From Myxococcales bacterium (GTDB lineage: Bacteria > Myxococcota_A > Polyangia > Polyangiales > Polyangiaceae), in the NCBI GenBank assembly GCA_003153495.1, contig PLYU01000232.1, positions 1-37,791 on the forward strand: 37,791 bases of DNA. Reading direction: 5' to 3'. Both the position numbers and the translations under genes were made by a program. Below the pieces are notes generated by a model, which saw nothing but the letters and a program-made list of their open reading frames with translations, had not been told where the DNA came from and did no database searches. Below, in pieces: positions 18,039-27,008 of this stretch. The first letter of the stretch is position 1. The number at the start of each line of letters is the position of its first letter.

Positions 18039-19529
18039 CTACTCTGCCGACAGCTCGCTCGCGCGGTCTTCTGCCGCGCGAGCCTCGTCGTCGCGCCCCT
18101 CTCGCCGCAGGACGATCGCCAGGTTGCCGTAGGCCCGCCCGTAGCCGGGGTCGATCTCGAGCTGCTCGGCCAGCTCCCGCTCGGCGTCCGCCCACCGGGC
18201 TCCGGCCATGTGAATGACCGCGATGTTGTTGTGCACCACGCTCGAAGCGCCGAGGGCGAGCGCCAGGCGGTACTCGGCGAGCGCGCGCGCGGGGTCTCCG
18301 TCCAGCTGGTACGTCTGCCCGAGGCAGAAGTGGGCGAGCCCCGAGTGCGGAGCGCTGGCCACCGCGCCGGTGGCGAACGAGCGGCGGTCGCGGAATGACT
18401 CCTCGTAGGCCGTCGTGAGCACCGCGAGGACCACGACGGCGACGCCCGCGGACGCGGCGAACGTACGCCGCTCCAGGGTCAGCGCTCTCCCGATCTCGGC
18501 GAACGCGAGGATCGCGCCGCACGCGGGCAGGTACAGCCGGCTCTCCAGGATGAGCGTCCCGGGCACTGCGAGGACGGGCGCGAGGAGGATCGCGAACGCC
18601 GAGAGGCCCAGAGCCACCACGCGCGGCCGTATCCCTGGCACGCTACCCATGGCCACGGCGATCGCCGCGGCCACGACGAGGCCAGGCCAGACCACCAGAT
18701 CGGCGGGGCTCCCGAGCAGCGACGGGGCGAAGGGGAACGCCAGCTTTCCCAGGCCCGACGCGAGCAGTGCAAGCCCGTGCCCGAGGTCCCGCGCCGTGGC
18801 GTCGCCGAGGCGCGGGGAGGCGAACAGGCGGCCTGCGAGCGCCAGGCACCAGCCGAGAACGAGCGTCCCCTGGCGGGCTGGCGGCCCCCAGGTGCCCGTG
18901 AACGCGACGTGGACCGCGCACAGCAGCGGGACGCAGACGGCGGTCTCCTTGGTGAGCAGGGCGAGGGCGAAGAACGCGAGGTGAAGGGACCGATCGACCC
19001 ACGACGGGCGCTCCATGTCCCGCATGAAGCAGAGCCACGCGGCCAGCACGAAGACGGCGAGGAGAAGGTCGTTGCGGCCGGGCACCCAGGCGACCGCGCT
19101 CGCGAGGACGGGGTGAACGGCAAAGAAGAGAGCCGCGGCGAGGCTCATGGCGCGCCCGAGCGCGAAGCGACGCAGCACGAGCCAGAACAGCACGCTGGCG
19201 ACGGCGTGCAGCGCGAGGTTGGTCAGGTGGTACCCGAACGGGCGCAGGCCGCTCCACGCGGCGTCCGCGGCGTACGACAGGGTCACTAGCGGTCTGTAGT
19301 ACGCGTGGCGCCCGTCGATGACGTGCATGTACGAGCGCGAGAAGGCGCGCAGGACGCCCGACGGACGTGCCAGCCCCTCGAGGAACGCGTGATCGTCGAC
19401 GACGAGGTCCCGATCGTCCAGGTTGGTGAAGTCGAAGGTCAGCGAGCGAGCGTGGACGGCGAGCGCAGCGAGGGAGACCACGGCGCCTTCGAGGCAGGGG
19501 GCAGGGGAGAACCAGGCTCGGACTCGCAA
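18039..19529 (-). CDS. Polytopic membrane protein with C-terminal TPRs (TMTC/glycosyltransferase-like)
   Basis: Many hydrophobic segments, ADAAWSGLRPFGYHLTNLALHAVASVLFWLVLRR, FFAVHPVLASAVAWVPGRNDLL, then TPR-like LAHFCLGQTYQLDGDPARALAEYRLALALG... Confidence 0.8.
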   Translation of the reverse strand: MRVRAWFSPAPCLEGAVVSLAALAVHARSLTFDFTNLDDRDLVVDDHAFLEGLARPSGVLRAFSRSYMHVIDGRHAYYRPLVTLSYAADAAWSGLRPFGYHLTNLALHAVASVLFWLVLRRFALGRAMSLAAALFFAVHPVLASAVAWVPGRNDLLLAVFVLAAWLCFMRDMERPSWVDRSLHLAFFALALLTKETAVCVPLLCAVHVAFTGTWGPPARQGTLVLGWCLALAGRLFASPRLGDATARDLGHGLALLASGLGKLAFPFAPSLLGSPADLVVWPGLVVAAAIAVAMGSVPGIRPRVVALGLSAFAILLAPVLAVPGTLILESRLYLPACGAILAFAEIGRALTLERRTFAASAGVAVVVLAVLTTAYEESFRDRRSFATGAVASAPHSGLAHFCLGQTYQLDGDPARALAEYRLALALGASSVVHNNIAVIHMAGARWADAERELAEQLEIDPGYGRAYGNLAIVLRREGRDDEARAAEDRASELSAE

Positions 19530-19566
19530 GGCTCGACCCGCCGATTACATCACAGGGATTCGAAGT

Positions 19567-19600
19567 GAGGATATCACCGACGCGCAAGCAAGGTATCCTC
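19567..19600. promoter_or_regulatory. Inverted repeat GAGGATA-N20-TATCCTC in divergent promoter region
   Basis: GAGGATA 19567-19573 and TATCCTC 19594-19600, just before GTG 19607 and 38 bp from the divergent gene start at 19529. Confidence 0.4.
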
Positions 19601-19606
19601 CCATGC

Positions 19607-21055
19607 GTGACCCGTGAAGAAGTCTGGAAGGGCGTGTCGGACGCACTCCGCACGGACTTCGGGCGCCTCCTCGACGTCCGCGACGTCCGGCGCGTGCGCC
19701 GCGTCTCCGGCGACGCCTGGGTGGTGACCGTCGTGCTGGCCGCGCCCTCGGGCGACCTGCACGTCGCCGACGTCACCGTCGACGACGCGGGAGCGATGAC
19801 GCCGACGCTCGGCGCGGCTCACGTCATCGAGGCCGTCCGCCGGTCGGAGCGGTTCTCGCTCCGCGCGCCCGCTCCCGGCGAGCTGGCCGACTTCGGCGCC
19901 GACGCGGGCGACGACGACGAGCCCGCCCTCGAGATGCTCGAGGAGGAGCCCGTCTCGGTGCGCGTGGACGCGGCCATCGCCGCCGGCGACCCGGAGTCGC
20001 TGGCGCTGGCGCGCGAGCTGCTGCCTCGCCTGCTCGGAGACCACGAGCGCAGGGGCGCGACCCTCTTCACGATGGCCGAGGTCGAGGTGAAGCTCGGGGA
20101 GCCGGCCTTCGCCCGCGGGTACCTCGAGGCGGCGGCGCGCGAGTTCGCCGACCGCTTCGACCTGCCCGCGCTCGAGCGCGCCGCCGCGCTCGCGCTGCAG
20201 ATGTCTGGCCCGGAGGCGTTCTCCAGGTCCCCGGTCCATTCGCTGCTCGAGCAGAGCCGCGCCCGTCTGCGGCCGCTCGACAGTCTGTTCGACGCGAGGA
20301 GCTTCGCCGGACTTTCGCCCGACCTCCGCGAAGAGCTGGCGCGTCACGCCGCGCTCCACACTCTCGCGCCCGGCGAGATGCTCGTGACCGAGGGGGAGCC
20401 GTCGCGCAGCGTCTTCGTGGTCAAGAGCGGCCTGCTCGGCGTGTGGCTCGAGAAGCCCTCGGGCGGCTCGTGGATGGTGCGCTGCTGCTTCCCGGGCTGG
20501 CTCCTGGGCGAGTCGAGCGTCCTCGGGCGGGGCGACCCGCGCTGCACGGCGTCGCTCCGGGCCGAGCGCGTGAGCGAGGTGTGGATCCTCCCGGCCACAG
20601 CGGTCCGCGCGACCATGAGCGCCGATCTCGCCTTCGGGCTGCGCATCGCCGAGACCAAGCAACTGCACCGCATCGACTCGTTCTTCTCGATGCACGAGAC
20701 GATGGGGCAGCTCGACGTCCAGGTTCGCGACGACGTGCTGTCCTGCATCCAGAGGCTCGAGTCGTTCGACGAAGAGACCGTCATCGTGCCGGCGAACGTC
20801 CGCCCCGACGTGGCGTGCCTGGTCGCCCGCGGCTCGCTCGCGCTCTTCGAGGGAGAGGGGCGGGGCGAGCCGGTCGCCGTCGTGCAGCCGGACTCGTTCT
20901 ACGGGGTGAGGGACGCGATCCATCGCATCGCGCCGAGCGTCTTCGCCGTCGCGCGCCCCGGGACGACCGTGGCGTTCTTCGACGCCGCTCGCCTGCAGAA
21001 GCTCTGCGAGCGCAGCCCGCCGAACGTCGTCGCCGTGCTAGAACGCCTCGGTTGA
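19607..21055 (+). CDS. Cyclic-nucleotide-binding-domain protein
   Basis: HTLAPGEMLVTEGEPSRSVFVVKSGLLGVWLE...CFPGWLLGESSVLGRGDPRCTASLRAERVSEVWILPA is a cNMP-binding fold; a second CNB-like segment follows. Confidence 0.82.
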   Translation: MTREEVWKGVSDALRTDFGRLLDVRDVRRVRRVSGDAWVVTVVLAAPSGDLHVADVTVDDAGAMTPTLGAAHVIEAVRRSERFSLRAPAPGELADFGADAGDDDEPALEMLEEEPVSVRVDAAIAAGDPESLALARELLPRLLGDHERRGATLFTMAEVEVKLGEPAFARGYLEAAAREFADRFDLPALERAAALALQMSGPEAFSRSPVHSLLEQSRARLRPLDSLFDARSFAGLSPDLREELARHAALHTLAPGEMLVTEGEPSRSVFVVKSGLLGVWLEKPSGGSWMVRCCFPGWLLGESSVLGRGDPRCTASLRAERVSEVWILPATAVRATMSADLAFGLRIAETKQLHRIDSFFSMHETMGQLDVQVRDDVLSCIQRLESFDEETVIVPANVRPDVACLVARGSLALFEGEGRGEPVAVVQPDSFYGVRDAIHRIAPSVFAVARPGTTVAFFDAARLQKLCERSPPNVVAVLERLG

Positions 21056-21081
21056 GAGATGCGGCTCCGCCCCGTGGCTGG

Positions 21082-21100
21082 GAGCCTCCGGGCGAGGCTC
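21082..21100 (+). terminator. Hairpin, possible terminator
   Basis: GAGCCTC (21082-21088) / GAGGCTC (21094-21100), 5-nt loop, between stop 21055 and ATG 21110; no U tract. Confidence 0.35.
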
Positions 21101-21109
21101 TAGCGCCGG

Positions 21110-21958
21110 ATGAGATACATCATGACGGTCGAGAAGCGATTCCAGGGGAAGGTCATCGTGATCACGGGCGCTTCGTCGGGCATCGGCGCGGCGGCTGCGC
21201 GGGCCTTTGCGGCCGAGGGCGGGCACGTCGTGCTCGCCGCGCGCTCGGCGGCGCCGCTCGAGGCGGTCGCCGGCGAGATCGTGGCGGCAGGGGGGAGGGC
21301 GCTTGCCGTGCCCCTCGACGTCTGCGACCCGGGGGCGCCGGAGCGATTGCTCGAACGCGCGGCCCGCGAGCTCGGCGGCATCGACGTCCTGGTCAACAAC
21401 GCGGGCGTCAACCACCGCGGCGCGGTGGAGGAGCGAACCCCCGCCGAGCTCGCGCAGATCGTGGCCATCAACCTGACGGCGCCGATCCTGCTGACCCGGG
21501 CCGTGCTGCCCTATCTCAGGCGCCGCGGCGCGGGGGCGATCGTCAACGTGGCGTCGCTCGCCGGCCGCGTGCCGCTGCCTCACGAGGCGACGTACTCGGC
21601 GACGAAGTTCGGGCTGCGGGCCTTCAGCTTCGCGCTGGCCGGGGAGCTCGCCGGGTCGACGATCAAGGTCGCCGTCGTCTCGCCGGGGCCGGTGGACACC
21701 GGCTTCATCATGGCCGACATCGACCACGTCCCCGACCTGGTGTTCTCGCAGCCGATGAGCACCGCCGCGGAAATCGCGGCGCAGATCCTCGACTCGGCCG
21801 CCGACGGACGGAGGGAGCGCACGCCGTCGCGCGGGTCGAGCGTGATGACGACGTTCGGGTACCTGTTCCCGGCGCTGCGCTCGCGCCTCACGCCGCTGCT
21901 CGAGCGGCGCGGGCGGGCGGCGAAGGAGGCGTTCCGCAGGAGGGCGAGCGCGAGCTGA
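21110..21958 (+). CDS. SDR family NAD(P)-dependent oxidoreductase
   Basis: KVIVITGASSGIGAAAARAFAAEGGHVVLAAR, VLVNNAGVNHRGAVEE, VNVASLAGRVPLPHEATYSATKFGLRAFS. Confidence 0.95.
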   Translation: MRYIMTVEKRFQGKVIVITGASSGIGAAAARAFAAEGGHVVLAARSAAPLEAVAGEIVAAGGRALAVPLDVCDPGAPERLLERAARELGGIDVLVNNAGVNHRGAVEERTPAELAQIVAINLTAPILLTRAVLPYLRRRGAGAIVNVASLAGRVPLPHEATYSATKFGLRAFSFALAGELAGSTIKVAVVSPGPVDTGFIMADIDHVPDLVFSQPMSTAAEIAAQILDSAADGRRERTPSRGSSVMTTFGYLFPALRSRLTPLLERRGRAAKEAFRRRASAS

Positions 21959-21966
21959 CGCCATCG

Positions 21967-22029
21967 GTCCTGGCCGGCCGGAAGGGTGAAGTAGAGCGTG
22001 CTTCCGGCCCCGGGCGCGCTCTTGGCCAT
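21967..22029 (-). pseudogene. Remnant of a histidine-kinase C-terminus (HATPase_c tail)
   Basis: Minus-strand frame MAKSAPGAGSTLYFTLPAGQDR resembles the G2 box/end of sensor kinases (SxPGxGSTFxFTLP); no other kinase motif present. Confidence 0.5.
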
Positions 22030-22059
22030 TTTCACCTGGCCTCGCAGCACGGCGCGTGC

Positions 22060-23397
22060 ATGCTGCGAACCCGAATGTTCGCCAGGGAGCACCGGTCGGC
22101 GCGCGTGACGGCGGCGCTGCTCGAGGTGCTCGGGTTGGTCGTGCTCGCACCAGGCACAGCGCACGCCGAGGCCGACGACGAAATTGCGCGCGCCCAGGGC
22201 GAATTCATCCGCGCGCAGGGCGACCGGCCCATCGCGGCAATCCGCGTCGAAGGGCTGCGCCGGACCCGCCAGGGCGTGGTTCAGCAGTGGATCGAGTGCG
22301 CCGTGGGCGCGCCGCTCTCGAGTTGCGACCTCCCTGCGATCCGCGAGCGGATCTACCGGCTCGCCATCTTCAGCGCCGTCGAGGTCGCGCTGAACGAGCA
22401 GCCGGCGGGCGTGGAGATCGTCTTCCGCCTCGAGGAGAAGTGGAGCCTCTACCCGGTGCCGATGCTCTGGTACTCGCCCGAGTCGCAGATCGCCGGCCTG
22501 GTGCTCGTGGAGGCCAACCTGTTCGGCTACAACAAGGGGCTCGCGATCGGCGGCGCGTACTCGAACCGCGGCTGGTACAGCCTCGCCGGCTACAACGACC
22601 CGAACATCGCGTACACCAACCTGTGGGGCAGCCTGCACGCGTTTCTGGGCTCGGGCGTGGTGGAGGACGACGCGCCTGATGGCTCGATCGAGCAGTCGTT
22701 CGACATGACTCGCTTCGACCTCGAGTACGCGCTCGGCTGGACGTTCTGGGACCGCGTCTCGCCCACCTGGAATGGCGGGCTGCGGGTGGCGCGCGTGGGG
22801 GCCGTGCACGTTCCTGGAAGCGAGCCCGCGGCCGATGCGAGCGTCGCGGTCCAGGCGTTCCAGCTCACCTACTCGGATCGGCGCTTCCGCGACCTGTACG
22901 ACGAGGGCCTGCGGCTCTCGGCGGAGGTGCAGCACAGCTTCCCGCTCGACCGCGGGAGCCCGACGTACGACGACGCGATCTTCGACGCCAAGTTGGCCCG
23001 GCCCGCACCGCTCGGCGGATTCCTGGACGCCCGCGCGCACGCGTTCGTGGGCTCGATGCCCATCGTGTTCGAGGAGCGGCTAGGAGGGCTCGACGGCTCG
23101 CGCACGCTGCCGGGCAGCGGGCTGGTGGCGGCCGATCGGTACGCGTCGCTGTCACTGGCCTACCAGGTGCCGTTCTTGATGCTCGAGCCTGCGACGGCGA
23201 GCGGCGTGGTCTTCGGCGAGGTGGGCCGGTACGCGCGGAACGCGGAGCCGGCAGTCACCTACGGCGGGCCGGGCGTGGGGCTCCGAGTCTACCTGAAGCG
23301 GGTGGCGATGCCGGCGGTGGGGGCGGACGTCGGCTACGAGGTCGCGTCGAGTCGGATCAGCTTCAGCATCTCGGTGGGGTATCGGCCCATGCGGTAG
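22060..23397 (+). CDS. BamA/TamA-like outer-membrane beta-barrel protein with POTRA-like N-terminus
   Basis: Signal peptide, PIAAIRVEGLRRTRQGVVQQWIECAVGAPLSSCDLPAIRERIYRLAIFSAVEVAL; barrel-like alternating strands, ends SISVGYRPMR; FGEVGRYARN. Confidence 0.8.
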   Translation: MLRTRMFAREHRSARVTAALLEVLGLVVLAPGTAHAEADDEIARAQGEFIRAQGDRPIAAIRVEGLRRTRQGVVQQWIECAVGAPLSSCDLPAIRERIYRLAIFSAVEVALNEQPAGVEIVFRLEEKWSLYPVPMLWYSPESQIAGLVLVEANLFGYNKGLAIGGAYSNRGWYSLAGYNDPNIAYTNLWGSLHAFLGSGVVEDDAPDGSIEQSFDMTRFDLEYALGWTFWDRVSPTWNGGLRVARVGAVHVPGSEPAADASVAVQAFQLTYSDRRFRDLYDEGLRLSAEVQHSFPLDRGSPTYDDAIFDAKLARPAPLGGFLDARAHAFVGSMPIVFEERLGGLDGSRTLPGSGLVAADRYASLSLAYQVPFLMLEPATASGVVFGEVGRYARNAEPAVTYGGPGVGLRVYLKRVAMPAVGADVGYEVASSRISFSISVGYRPMR

Positions 23398-23421
23398 CGA
23401 CCGAGGACGGGCCGGTCCCTG

Positions 23422-23525
23422 TCGGCCGACCTCGAGGAGCTCGACCTCGAAGACCAGCGTGGAGCTCGGGGAGTGACAGGGGGGTACGCGCGGGAATCGA
23501 CGTCTTCCCTCCCGTCGTCGAGCGG
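23422..23525 (-). pseudogene. Frameshifted C-terminal remnant of an FKBP-type peptidyl-prolyl isomerase
   Basis: One minus frame reads TTGGKTSIPARTPLSLPE, an adjacent frame PSSTLVFEVELLEVGR; together they match FKBP ends (GGxRxxxIP...P..STLVFEVELLEV). Confidence 0.6.
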
Positions 23526-23545
23526 TTGCGCGCTACGCTGACTCC

Positions 23546-24016
23546 GTGGAAGGCAGCGAGTTCACCGAGGAGTGGTTCTTCGGCGCCATCGCCCGGAGCG
23601 GAGCGCGCGTCTTGCTCATCGGGCGCCGGGCCATGGTCGCCCTGGGCATCCCCGTCCTGACCGCGGACTACGACCTCTGGGTGCACTTCGACGACATCGA
23701 GAAGCTCAACCTTGCGCTGGCGCCGCTCGACCTGGTTCCCACTCGAACGCCGGGCGAGGCGCGCCAGGGCGGCCGGTACGTGCTCGAGAACGACGAGCAC
23801 GTGGACGTGATGGTGGCCCGGGCGGCGACGACCGCCGCGGGCGACCGCCTCGCCTTCGATGACGCCTGGGCGCGTCGTCAGACCGTGACCTTCGAGAGCG
23901 TCGAGGTGGCTCTGCCTTGCACCGACGACCTCATCATGACCAAGCGCTGGTCGATGCGCGAGAAGGATGTGCGCGACATTCAGCTCATCGAGGCGCTGCG
24001 ACGGACGAAGCCATGA
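23546..24016 (+). CDS. Nucleotidyltransferase-like protein (AbiEii/DUF6036-like)
   Basis: VLLIGRRAMVALGIPVLTADYDLWVHFDD (G-R-A...TADYDLW) and C-terminal DDLIMTKRWSMREKDVRDIQLIEALR; GTG start. Confidence 0.65.
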   Translation: MEGSEFTEEWFFGAIARSGARVLLIGRRAMVALGIPVLTADYDLWVHFDDIEKLNLALAPLDLVPTRTPGEARQGGRYVLENDEHVDVMVARAATTAAGDRLAFDDAWARRQTVTFESVEVALPCTDDLIMTKRWSMREKDVRDIQLIEALRRTKP

Positions 24017-24243
24017 GGACGCAGCAGCTCTCCCCCGAGGTGCGGGCGCTGTACCTCGAGCCGCTCCAGGTCGATGAGTTCGAGCGTCGCGTCTCCGCTG
24101 CACTCGCCGAGCTCGACGGGCCAGAGCTCGAGAACCTCCAGGGGCTGATCGGGTGGTTCCGGCGCCGCTACCCTACGGCCAAGGAGAGGCTCGCCTACGC
24201 CCGGCGCGCATACTCCCGCTGGGTGCGCAGCACGACGCGGTGA
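24013..24243 (+). CDS. Small hypothetical protein, translationally coupled to the nucleotidyltransferase-like gene
   Basis: ATGA overlap at 24013; MRTQQLSPEVRALYLEPLQVDEFERRVSAALAELDGPELENLQGLIGWFRRRYPTAKERLAYARRAYSRWVRSTTR. Confidence 0.7.
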   Translation: MRTQQLSPEVRALYLEPLQVDEFERRVSAALAELDGPELENLQGLIGWFRRRYPTAKERLAYARRAYSRWVRSTTR

Positions 24244-24341
24244 CGGACGGTTGCGCGCTGACGCTCACCGTCTCTTTCACTCTGATTCCCTCGTCTGGTA
24301 GCTTCGCTGCGAGCACGGCGCGAACCGTCGCCGCTGCGTCC

Positions 24342-25640
24342 TCACCCGACGTTCTGTCGAAAGCGCTTCGGGTCGAGCGGCGCGGGCGCGAGGTCGATCC
24401 GCCGCTCGTCGCAGCCGTACGCCGTGGGCTCGAGCTCCACGATCGTATGCAGCGGGATCGAGATGGTCGGACACTCCCGGGGCGGCCGGTCCATCATGTA
24501 GGCATAAAGAGCACGCAGCACGGCCTGATGGCCAATCACGATTACGGGCTCCCGCTCGCGCTCGAGCTCGAAGATCACCGGCTCGAGCCGCTGGATGACG
24601 TCCTGATACGACTCGCCTCGCGGATAGCGGTAGCGGAACTTGTCCGCCTTGCGGGCCTCGAACTCGTGCGGCATCTCCTCGGCGATCTCGGCGTACGTCA
24701 TCCCGTCGCACGCGCCTGCGTCAATCTCGTCGAGCGCACGCCACGAGCGGAACGGCAACCCCAGGATCTCCGCCGTCTCGATCGTGCGGCGCAGTGTGCT
24801 CGTCCACACCTGGACGCGCGACCCGAACCGGCCGCGAGCGATGCGCGCGAGATCATGCGTGCACGCGCGGCCTGCGTCGCTGAGCGGAGCATCGCCGCCG
24901 ATGCGGCCAAGCACGTTGAACGTGCTCTCGCCGTGGCGCGTCAGCCAGACGCTGCGCGGCTGGATGTGCAGGTTGAGCAGGAAGTGCACCACGCGCGCGG
25001 GCAAGTAGCCCTGGATCCGGTGGAGCGTCATCTTGCGTCCCACGTCGATCACCTTGATGAACGGCCCCTCGTCCTCGCCGACCTCCTCGTATTCGCTCTC
25101 GTAGTGAGCGATGCGCAGCCGGAAGTCGCGTACCGCATCTTCCTCGGGAACGCCCTCGTAGTCGGGAGAGCGCGCCTTGGTCGCGCGGATGTTGGTCTCG
25201 ACGATAGTCTGGTCGTTGCAGATCGACTCGACGAAGACGACCTCGACCCCCTGGGCGAAGCACCGCGTGCGCACGAGGGCGCGGCGCTCGCGGGTGCTGT
25301 TCGTCGCGTCGTAGATGGCGATGTCGCCGTTGCCACCGAGATACGCGAGCATGTCGTCGAGTGCGGCGAGCGCCACGTCGCGCCTTGCGACGACGTATGC
25401 TTCGTTGCGCGGGTCGAAGAACGAGTGGTGCTGGCGGCCGAGCTGCGCACGCCGGTACGAGCCCACATTGAACACTCGGGTGCTATGCCCGAGCCACGAA
25501 AGATACCTGGCGATCTTGCGCGCGATGAACGTCTTCCCGCGTGCCGGAAGGCCGACCATCGCGAAGGCGAGCTTGGGAGGCGGAGCCAAGCCGAGCGACG
25601 TGGCGTCAGAAGTGGGTTTCAAGGTGTCTGGCTGGCTCAT
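24342..25640 (-). CDS. Bifunctional 6-phosphofructo-2-kinase / fructose-2,6-bisphosphatase
   Basis: MVGLPARGKTFIARKIARYLSWLGHSTRVFNVGSYRR, AIYDATNSTRERR, VESICND, then SVWLTRHGESTFNVLGRIGGDAPLSDAG, RYPRGESYQDVIQRLEPVI, VIGHQAVLRALYAYMMDRPPRECPTISIPLHTIVELEPTAYGC. Confidence 0.92.
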   Translation of the reverse strand: MSQPDTLKPTSDATSLGLAPPPKLAFAMVGLPARGKTFIARKIARYLSWLGHSTRVFNVGSYRRAQLGRQHHSFFDPRNEAYVVARRDVALAALDDMLAYLGGNGDIAIYDATNSTRERRALVRTRCFAQGVEVVFVESICNDQTIVETNIRATKARSPDYEGVPEEDAVRDFRLRIAHYESEYEEVGEDEGPFIKVIDVGRKMTLHRIQGYLPARVVHFLLNLHIQPRSVWLTRHGESTFNVLGRIGGDAPLSDAGRACTHDLARIARGRFGSRVQVWTSTLRRTIETAEILGLPFRSWRALDEIDAGACDGMTYAEIAEEMPHEFEARKADKFRYRYPRGESYQDVIQRLEPVIFELEREREPVIVIGHQAVLRALYAYMMDRPPRECPTISIPLHTIVELEPTAYGCDERRIDLAPAPLDPKRFRQNVG

Positions 25641-25923
25641 GTCGTGCGCGGGTCGATGATCAGCACCCTGTCCGGCGACTCGGAGCTGCTCGATGTCATC
25701 CGGTGGCTCGGCAACGTACCCGATTCTTCGGGCAGGATCACCGGCCTAGCTCAAGCCGCTCGAGAACGGCGTACCGTGCGCACAAATCTTTCCGCATAGT
25801 AGTGGCCGCGTGCGCGCGATCCGCTTTCCCATTCTTGGCGGGCTTGGCGGCTCCCCGTCTCTTTCGAGGATCGTGACCGCTGATTTAGAGGCAGCGCGCG
25901 GACGGGAAGGATAGATCGCGCCT

Positions 25924-26994
25924 GTGGGCGTCCCTCGCTGCGCTGCGCCGTGCGGCTTTTGCGTATCCGCGCTCCTGGCTCTCGCGGGCTGCGGGAGCCC
26001 CGCGGGAGACACCGGCTTCGCAGCCGGCGGCGGCGACGACGCCGCGATCGCCGGCGACAGCACCGCCGGCGGGAGCGACGACGGCAGCGGCGCCGCCGCG
26101 GGCGACGACGGCTCCCCCGCCTTCCTCCTCGGAGACGGCGGCTCGCGGCCCCCCGTCGGAGACGGCGCCGCCGTCCCGCTGCCGCCGAACCTGGTCAAGA
26201 CGGAGCTCGGCGGCTACGCGCTCGGCCCCGCGATCACGGGCAACGACGCCGGCGCCAGCCCGTACTCGCAGACGGGCGGAGGCCAGCCGTGCAGCGTGGT
26301 CGTCGGCGTCGTGCGCGACGTCCAGTTCGCGAGCGTCAAACCCGGCGGGCACCCGGACTTCGAGTCGTTCGGCGGGTGGGGCGTGGTGACGGGGCTGGTG
26401 GCCCCCGCCATCGGCGCCGATCGCAAGCCGGTGTACGCGTCGCAGTGCGAGGCCTCGCTCGCCGGCGGTTTCCTGAAGTGCTCCGGCGGCCAGCAGACGA
26501 CGAGCAAGGCGTACTTCGATATGTGGTACCGCTCCGCGAGCGCGTACAACCGCGAGTATCTCGTGTATCTGCAGTTCGTGCCCAGCGGTAAGCTCTATAC
26601 CTTCCAGAGCTCGCTCTACTTCCCGCTCGACAACGCCGGCTGGGGCAACTCGGGCACGGGCGCGGACGGCAAGCAGCACAACTTCAGCTTCACCACCGAG
26701 CTGCACACGACATTCAAGTATACCGGCGGCGAGGTCTTCACCTTCACGGGCGACGACGATGTCTGGGTCTTCATGAACGGCACGCTCGCCATCGATCTCG
26801 GCGGCCTCCACTCGCCCTCCACCGTCACGATCAACCTCGACCAGTCCGCTGCTACCCTCGGACTCGCGAAGGGCAAGGAGTATCCCCTCGAGGTCTTCCA
26901 GGCCGAGCGGCACACCGTCGGGTCGACGTTCCGGATCGACACCGACATCGCCTTCACCAACTGCGGCTCGGTGGTGCCCGAGGGCGTGCAGTAG
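25924..26994 (+). CDS. Fibro-slime domain lipoprotein
   Basis: Lipobox LLALAGC; VVGVVRDVQ..HPDFESF...FTTELHTTFKYTGGEVFTFTGDDDVWVFMNGTLAIDLGGLHSPSTVTINLD...FRIDTDIAF. Confidence 0.9.
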   Translation: MGVPRCAAPCGFCVSALLALAGCGSPAGDTGFAAGGGDDAAIAGDSTAGGSDDGSGAAAGDDGSPAFLLGDGGSRPPVGDGAAVPLPPNLVKTELGGYALGPAITGNDAGASPYSQTGGGQPCSVVVGVVRDVQFASVKPGGHPDFESFGGWGVVTGLVAPAIGADRKPVYASQCEASLAGGFLKCSGGQQTTSKAYFDMWYRSASAYNREYLVYLQFVPSGKLYTFQSSLYFPLDNAGWGNSGTGADGKQHNFSFTTELHTTFKYTGGEVFTFTGDDDVWVFMNGTLAIDLGGLHSPSTVTINLDQSAATLGLAKGKEYPLEVFQAERHTVGSTFRIDTDIAFTNCGSVVPEGVQ

Positions 26995-27008
26995 GGTCGG
27001 GCGCCGGC

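Noticed and set aside
20443-22059. Upstream extension of the BamA-like ORF
   Set aside because: Shadow frame across the cNMP and SDR genes; ATG 22060 gives a signal peptide.
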